Assembly: GCA_009733575.1 (NCBI GenBank) | Contig: ML769527.1 | Span: 1-64,000 of the forward strand | Direction of reading: 5' to 3' | DNA from: Gymnopus androsaceus JB14 | Lineage: Eukaryota; Basidiomycota; Agaricomycetes; Agaricales; Omphalotaceae | Length of the DNA: 64,000 bases | Shown: positions 57,405-64,000 of the stretch, in pieces | How positions within the stretch are numbered: the stretch's first letter is position 1 | How the letters are laid out: each line of letters begins with the position of its first letter | Position numbers and translations under genes: made by a program | The notes under the pieces: model-generated | Seen by the model: only the letters and a program-made list of their open reading frames with translations | Databases searched by the model: none | What the model was told of the DNA's origin: nothing

Positions 57405-57755
57405 AGACTTGCACGTTGCTTTGGATTGTACCTGTAGATTTTCAAGGGCTTACTTACCCGGCATCAAACATATACATCGTTTTGGTAAGGCTACAGACAG
57501 ATGAGACAATATTTAACAAAGTAGCGATCAAAGGAAAGAAATGTACAACATGAAATAAGCCTAAACAAACCAAGAGAGAGATGAAGGGTGTCACCGCCTA
57601 TGACCTGTTCGAAGGGAGATACAAGACAGAAATAAACGATAGATGGCGGAAATACATATGCACATGAAAAATGTCAGTGAAAGAATGACAAATGATGAAA
57701 AAAAGCTGCCAAGATCGCTACGTTCAAGAATGCAATTGGACTCGACGGTCTCATC

Positions 57756-60749
57756 TTATCCTAACCCATGAAGATGCCGATGATGTGATACAACATTGGG
57801 TCCGGGCCTGAATCCGTCCAAAAATTGAGACCACTCTCCCTGTCCAAACCCAACGGCTGCGCCCCACATCGAATCATCCACGTTATCACTATGGACGTAT
57901 TGCGCGTACCTCGAGGAGTCAGGGTAGACTTGTTGCTGCTGCGGCACCCCGTAGGGCTGGGTCTGGTGTGAGCTCGGTGAAGCCAAAGACTGGGAATGCG
58001 CCGACATGATAGTAGGTGACATTTGAGTTTGAGATGGTGAGGTGGGATGTTGGCCTCCGTTGCTTTGATGCATCTGACCGCCTCCAGAATGGTTATTATA
58101 CACCGACGACGTCCGCATGCTCGACAATGCATGTGTCTGTCAAGAGGATTCGTATCCTCCGTGAGAGTGCATATTCGAATCCTGGCCTTGCAAGTCGGAG
58201 GAGTGCCCGTGGGAAGCAGGCACCACGGTCAAAGGCGGGCTTACGCTAGATGAGCCTACTGGAGAGCCATTGGCCATAGCACGGCCACCGCTGCTATTAC
58301 TGGCAGGACTGTGATCCACGAATCTTCTTGGATCGTGTCCGTCGTGATACGGGAAGGCGAGGCCCTCACAACGCTCAATACACGGCCTCGTTCCTTTTCT
58401 CGTTGTTCCTTGGTCCATAGGTGAAAGTCAACACTGTACAAAGGCGCAAGAGCAAACAGGATGTCGTGAGCCTTATCTGCGACTGCATTACCCGACAAGT
58501 TTCCAAAGTATGGACAGCTTTCTTGATAGAAGCGCGGAATAGGGAGGCGCCGGGTTGGTCGGGATTGGCGATCAGCTGGAACGAAAAGAACATTGCAGCT
58601 GAGAAGCAGTGGAAAGGGCCCAATTCATGTGCCCTGGAACTGCCAATGAGGAATTGGCCAAGAAATCGGGTCGACTTTGTCCGACCATGGTAATTAGCTC
58701 GCTGGCCGCGCCAACAGCTATTTCAAGACTCTGAGAATGCTTGTTATCTGAAGAAGGTTTTGTGGTCGACGAAGAAGGCGCGGGACCAACACCAGCGCTG
58801 GCGTACGGCCGATGCAAAGTAAATCGGATGTGATAGTAGCTTGTTCGGATAATCACGCTTTGCACGCCTAATCGCCGTAAATTGGCGTTGGAGCTAGCGA
58901 GGTTGCGGGCGACTCTGTATTCGTCTAGATTTAACTCTGAGGGGAGATTGTCCATCCATTGCGTGAGTGCGCGGTCGTTGGCTTGCACAGACTCATAAGG
59001 TACTGGCCGTACAGAGACCGCATCGTCCATGATGTCTCCAAGAATGAATGCAAGACGGAAGAGTGCAATGTTAGGAAGGTATAAGTCGACCGGTTTTGTC
59101 GATGGCTGGGTCACAGTAAGAAGGCAATTGGGTATCAAAATGGTGAGACGCAATAGCAAGGGGTCGACCGAACATGAAAGCTTGCCAGCTAAGAACGAAG
59201 AAAAAAACATGAGATTTTACGCTGCATACATAGCAGACTTGCACATACCGTTCCAGCAGTACAATGTGCCACCAAGCCACCTTCGCCTCTCTGCAAGATC
59301 TCTGTGCATTCGCCACTTGCCTGGATCTCGATGAAGCCCCATCGCAGTCCCAATAGCGACCAACTCCCCACGTATATGCCAAATCTCTTCGCTGTCGTTC
59401 TTGAGCATGACGAGATAATGACTGCGAATCAACAGGAGTTCAACAAGCTCCAAGCTGTATTTCTTGGTCTCTTGTTGCTTCCGTTGCAGGGCCTGAGTGG
59501 AAACATCGAAGAATTTCTGTCCGAGCTGTTCATAGGTTTCGGAGAATGATTCAAGGAGAGGATGTTGGGTTGGGAGGTAATGTGTAGCAATGGCCATGAT
59601 TGCACAAGCGAGTGCGAGGATTATGCGATCAGAATTGACACCATTCTTGAAACGTTCCCAGTTTCGAGAGAATGCTGTTTGATTGACGTGTCTGTAGATC
59701 CAGTTGCAGTACTCAAAGTAGTACAAGATTAAGCCGTCGATGACTTCAACAGTGGGAAGAAGACCAAGAAGATCGCGGTCGTATTCGAGAGCGAGACCAG
59801 GGAAGTCGCTGGAGGATTCTTCTGCAGGGTCTGGTGCAGGATTGGACGAACGTTCTTGAGATGGCTGGCGGGAGGACGTGTCATCTTCGGACCCTCTGGA
59901 ACCTTCACTCTGTAAGGTGTATGATGAGAAGACGGAAGAAGCGAAGACAAAACTAAGGTTTCCCGACGCACGGAAAGAAGGTGGAGAGCAGCGCTGGTCG
60001 GACCAGCATAAAGTCCTCCCTGCACTTTACTACCCAGCATACCCGGTGCCGCTGTAGCTCCACTATTAGAAGATTTCTCAGCGTCGTTGACTATCGGGAT
60101 CGACTGGCTCCTTTTTCGGTACTATACTTTCGCTCGTACGAACGGTTGCTGGATGAAGGAACATGGGAGGCAGCGTTTCGTTGATGGGGAAAGACATAAG
60201 ATTCGAGCATTGTTATAGAGTGCCTCAAACGAGCAATCTCGGCAGCTGGGTCTATTCGAGCATAACTAGGATAACCTCAGAAAATAGCTTGTAATATTTT
60301 TATAAAAGAAAACTCACTGATGATCATCTCCGCGGACGTACGAGTCGCCTTCATGACCTCTGCCATCCTGATAACACATAGCAGAAGTCCCTAAGGACGC
60401 GATAAATTAGTTCAAAAGTGCAAATCCAAGAAATCAACGATGAAACTCACCGCGAAGAACACAGGATGAACATGGTCGATTTCTGCAAGTGATAACAAGT
60501 TGGCTGAGGAGATGCGAACAAGCGGAATTTGAAATACCTGTCGCATTTGAGCTTGCTGTTTCTGCAGGGCTCGCAGTTTATGGCCTTTCTGGCGCGCTTT
60601 TGTGGCCGAGAATCTGCAGAAGAATCTGCAGCAGAACCTGAGACTGGAGAAGTTCGCCCACGAACGACACCAGAATGTGAGGATCTGGACGCTTTTGGCC
60701 GTGAGCTGGACGCAATGGTCGATGAAGAGGCAGCGTCTTGGTCTGGCAT
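57756..60749 (-). CDS. Zn(II)2Cys6 fungal transcription factor with several frame breaks
   Basis: Start 60749. Exons 1-3 (60749-60538, 60482-60451, 60390-60318) encode the zinc cluster CEPCRNSKLKC..CSSCVLRGTSAMC with spacing C2C6C5C2C8C. A coiled-coil-like PAAEIARLRHSITMLESY follows. The fungal-specific domain includes YFEYCNWIYRHV, ELVAIGTAMGLHRDPGKW, FGRPLAIASHHFDTQLPSY and PNIALFRLAFILGDIMDDAV. The C-terminus is Ser/Gln-rich, ending HRHLHGLG at 57756. An intron at 58244-58137 (108 nt) removes an in-frame TGA. One-base breaks occur near 59083 (+1), 58618 (-1), 58492 (-1) and 58363 (-1), mostly in G or C runs. Either the assembly has homopolymer errors or the gene is a pseudogene. Targets unknown. 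Later exon limits were not all resolved. Confidence 0.75.
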
Positions 60750-63700
60750 CGAGGGAAAGAGAGAGATGCAGCAGAAGGGAAAGGAATCGAAATGGCCGTC
60801 AACCTGTCATACTTATTTAATAGAATTTGACAATCCCACTCTGTCTCAATTTGGCTTCTACTAAGGTTGGTCGTGTATCACACAGGCTCTCCATTACTCT
60901 TCAAGATCCTCTCCCCATAATAGGCTTTTTGTCTTCTGTCCGTTGTCAATGTTCTCTCTCATTCTCACAGCACCTCGTGTTGTAGCAATGCATTTTTTTC
61001 CGCACTTTTTTGCCCTCTAGCTGGTCTATTATGAGCTCCCCACTTTCTAGCCCAGATCTTTTGGCCTAACTACTCGCCAAAAATGCACTAACCGCCGACG
61101 GAAAAAGCCGTTCAAAAATGTTAACGGAAATGTCGACATATCTGAATCTTGTCTTAATCCATCCAACTGATGGGAACCAAATCTCTGGCTTTCAAGTTCC
61201 CAGATCCCGGTTGGCATGTATTGTTCTTGCCTATGCAATGCAGAGGTCGCGACGATTCCCTCTGGCAAGCTAGAATTGACCCATTCGCCTCGTGCATATA
61301 GGGTATGGCACAGGAGGCAGTAGACTAAAGCTTTCACGAGATTCAGCTCTCAATCGAGCTTATTCCTTCGGGGCTCGGAGGTGGTTCGTTTGCTATTACC
61401 CAACACCACCTAAAATCAGTCGCCGTCACAGACCTCGAGGCAACTCATTTTTTCATTTTCCTCAGTGACCTTCTTTCTATATCTTCGTTCTCCTAGACTT
61501 ACGATATCTTCTCAAGCAAGGGTAATTGTAATTATCGTGTGGCTCAAGATACAAGCTGGTGAAGGTAAATCGAGCCTCCTTTTTCTTCAACCAACACTGA
61601 TATCCCTCTCCCCATGTGGCGCTGGTCCAAATAATTGGCGCTCAGATCAGAACAATCCCGCCGAACCAACCTTTAGTTTATTCCCGTCAACGAAAATCGC
61701 TACCGCTTTGCGCTGCGAACAACGAATACTATCACCTATCACCTGATTTAAAATCCATTCGCCTGCGGCCAAGGACGGCTCCGCCGCGACGAAAGTCAGT
61801 ACCTTGCAATTGAAAAGTAGTAAATGATAATGCCTGTGTTTATCTATCCTAGTTCATGCAATTGAATCTATTTGTTGCCGCCCTGGCCAAAGTGCCTATA
61901 GTGCCTATATTTATTCTCACAATTCAAGTTCTGGGTTATATGGGAAGGGATTTCCGGCTAGGTGACTGAGTGCTGTGGCGCGCGCTATCCGGATACCCTT
62001 CCACCTCTGAATCCTACTATTCAACAAAGTCCAAACAAGAGGCATCAGCGCCCTTGAAACGATAGCTGACTTGTATAGGGTACGCATCGAGCGCTGACCA
62101 GTCAATCGATGCGCCCAGTGCCAGCATAGTGCCAGCTTATAGCCCCATGATACCGCAGCAGCCAGCAGATGGAGACCGTGTGGTCGCGTCGTGTGGCAAA
62201 ATGGGCACTACTACAACTATGGCTATAGGATGTACTAGTTAAGTAGCCGGTACGAACCTTCCATGTTATAAATGATTAATGATTAGTACTTCCTCTGGTC
62301 ATTGCCATTAGGGAGTCACGAGCGGAAATTAACAACTCGACCACACCAGCACGATGGATACTGGATTCTGGATGCATAGAACCCTTCAGTAGCACGTCTC
62401 GTCGCGTTTTGACAGTGGCACGTTACATACCTCATTGTGCGGATGCATTCAGCGGAGACACGTCTGGAGATTCAAGCCTCAGGCCTCAGCCTGCCTGACA
62501 TGAGCAATCGTCATTATGATCTCAGCCCCATTCAAAAGTTCCTGACGGTCTCGAGATCGAGGGACATATAAGTACATTTTCTCTCTCCCTCTCTCTTGGA
62601 TTCTCATTCAAAACGAGTGCGGATGATTCACGGGCCGTCGTATCATGAATTGCGATTTTTCTTTACAGAACCTGGTATAAATTATCCAAGATTCTTCAGC
62701 TCGATGAAAAGGCGCTATGGTCGGCGGTTTGCTCATCATCAGATGGATTCGTCGGAGAAACATAATTCTAAGTATAACAAAAACAAGGGCTCGGACTCCG
62801 AATGTGAATACTGTTCACTTACTTACTGACAGTGATTTGCTTCTCTAAAATTTCAGGGTTTTACTTTCCATGTGTAACGTATAACTGTGGCGCAAGGGAT
62901 TTCCCGGATGAGCAAGAACTCGGAATGGTATTTGGAGCAGCCGAGGCTCCGCATCAAGCTAAGTAGCGTTAAACATAAAGAGAGGTAGAACCCGATAAAC
63001 CCGCTGAGATAGATACCTACTGAGATAGAGATGGTGGCACTATGTTACTGTCACAATACATTGTAAGCAATGCATTTGGATATGTACTCATCTGTCAAGT
63101 TCCGCTGGCACACTGCTTGCACACTGTCTTAACTCAAGGACTCTTTAAAAATTTAAAAATACGCTACAGCGGTCGCGGTGGCATTCGCGAAAAATTTTCT
63201 TGCTCTGAAATCTCCGTCAGCAGATATTTCTATGCTCGCCGATGCTCTCGAAGAGAATAAGGGTGTAATCGGACAGTGTGATTGAGTACCTCTCCAGGCC
63301 GTTAAGACAGGTGTTTGTGAAATGCATACTGTACTATGAAACGGAATTCAACTTGACTGCTCATGACTCGTCCGTTCAAGTCGTATCCCAAGCAAGCAAG
63401 TTCCATGCCGGGTTAAATCAAGGAAGGCTCGGTTTCGATGAGAGTACTTTATGCCTCTATACTTGGTATGATGCAATGCCCAAGCACCGCGATCTTGCCC
63501 TTTATCTGGGTGTTCTACAGTGCCGACAAAATTGATGTCGTCCCCGTGACCTACTGAATGCCTACTGAATTGGGGGGGACGACATCAATTTTGTCGGCCA
63601 CTGTAGCTGTTTTCACGGCAACGCGGCTCGAATCGGGACTCTGCGGCTATAGAGCCAAGTTGCGGGACCGTTGTACATTATCAGAGAAAGACCTATACTA

Positions 63701-64000
63701 CTTTGTCCTAGTAGTAACAGCGCTACTCGGTGTCTATGCTCACTGGAGTAATGGCGAGACGGGGACCGAGAATCGGGTGCGTCGGTCAAAGCGTTAATAA
63801 TCATCCATGTGGGGAATAATTAATTTGATGCCCCGCACGCGGCTTGCCAGGGTTAAAACTCATTTCATTTCTTAAGTACACTTCTATCTCTCTGCTGGAG
63901 ACCCCCTCGGTCTCATACAAGTAAGTAGAAGGATGCTCGTCATATGTGACTACGCAAGTCTAAGAGAACTGGGCCCAAGTAAGTAAGTAGCTCAAAGTTA
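60750..64000. other. 3.2 kb intergenic end of window
   Basis: No gene with recognisable domain. A TATA-like CATATAAG near 62567 followed by a CT-rich run (62580-62600) and a 77-codon frame at 62596-62829 might be a small gene, but there is no further support. One mini-transposon is listed at 63518. Short GTAAGTA repeats lie at 63920-63990. Confidence 0.5.
63518..63603. mobile_element. 86 bp Tc1/mariner-type MITE
   Basis: Near-perfect terminal inverted repeats of about 29 nt starting CAGTGCCGACAAAATTGATG (right end CAGTGGCCGACAAAA, one extra base), flanked by TA on both sides (63516-63517 and 63604-63605), the usual mariner target. The core holds CCTACTGAAT twice. No coding capacity. Confidence 0.85.

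Larger units (their letters stand above)
52400..58130. repeat. tandem duplication of F-box gene plus 3' end of transcription factor
   Basis: Unit 1 (about 52400-54860) and unit 2 (about 55480-58100) are colinear: leader sequence, F-box-like gene, then on the minus strand the 3' end of a Zn(II)2Cys6 transcription factor. The F-box parts are highly alike at base level. In unit 2 the transcription factor continues as a full gene, in unit 1 only its last 100 codons are left, so unit 1's downstream part is the copy. About 620 bp of unrelated DNA separates the units. Confidence 0.85.

Noticed and set aside
62596..62829. Small secreted protein gene
   Set aside because: No signal peptide and charged, low-information sequence; only a TATA-like box and open frame speak for it.

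Overview
The window looks like nuclear DNA of a filamentous basidiomycete, most likely an Agaricomycete. Genes have many short introns (about 47-65 nt, GT...AG) and some very small exons. The gene families also fit mushrooms: NACHT-WD40 NLR proteins, F-box-like proteins with an N-terminal coiled coil, AA9 and GH79 carbohydrate-active enzymes, SRPK-like kinases and Crypton-like tyrosine recombinases. All exon coordinates were read by hand from splice consensus, frame continuity and remembered family patterns; no alignment was run.

Accessory half (1-27 kb). A 5'-truncated tyrosine recombinase gene is followed by repeat-rich DNA. A large imperfect inverted duplication then dominates: left arm about 2.6-12.5 kb, right arm about 17.9-24.6 kb. 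Each arm carries, from outside in, a NACHT-WD40 NLR gene, unrecognised degraded sequence, an AA9 (LPMO) pseudogene and the 5' end of NOP9. NLR-2 (right arm, +) is an intact four-exon gene with 15 nearly identical WD repeats. NLR-1 (left arm, -) has 23 repeats and is split into a NACHT half and a WD40 half by a 1.24 kb insertion six bases into exon 3. The arms enclose NOP9, which has an in-frame TAA at codon 49, a degraded kinase N-lobe and an intact SRPK-like kinase. The NOP9 5' end in the right arm is a relic, so the right arm is probably a copy of the left. Several small transposon-like elements lie in or beside the arms.

Housekeeping half (27-64 kb). Gene order: GH79 beta-glucuronidase (-); bystin/ENP1 (-) and UDP-glucuronate decarboxylase UXS1 (+) sharing a 149 bp divergent promoter; an alpha/beta hydrolase (-); a coiled-coil conserved protein (-); a DEP-RGS protein of the Sst2/FlbA/Thn1 type (+); a cytochrome b5-like membrane protein (+); a short hypothetical gene (-); nucleoporin NUP160/120 (+); two tandem F-box-like genes (+); and a Zn(II)2Cys6 transcription factor (-). 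The F-box gene and the 3' end of the transcription factor were duplicated together. NOP9 and bystin both act in 40S ribosomal subunit assembly.

Caution: GH79, NUP160 and the transcription factor contain single-base frame breaks, mostly in short homopolymers. They may be assembly errors or early decay; the sequence alone cannot tell. The most interesting signals are the inverted NLR duplication with high-identity WD repeats, the transposon-split NLR-1, and the nonsense codon in NOP9.
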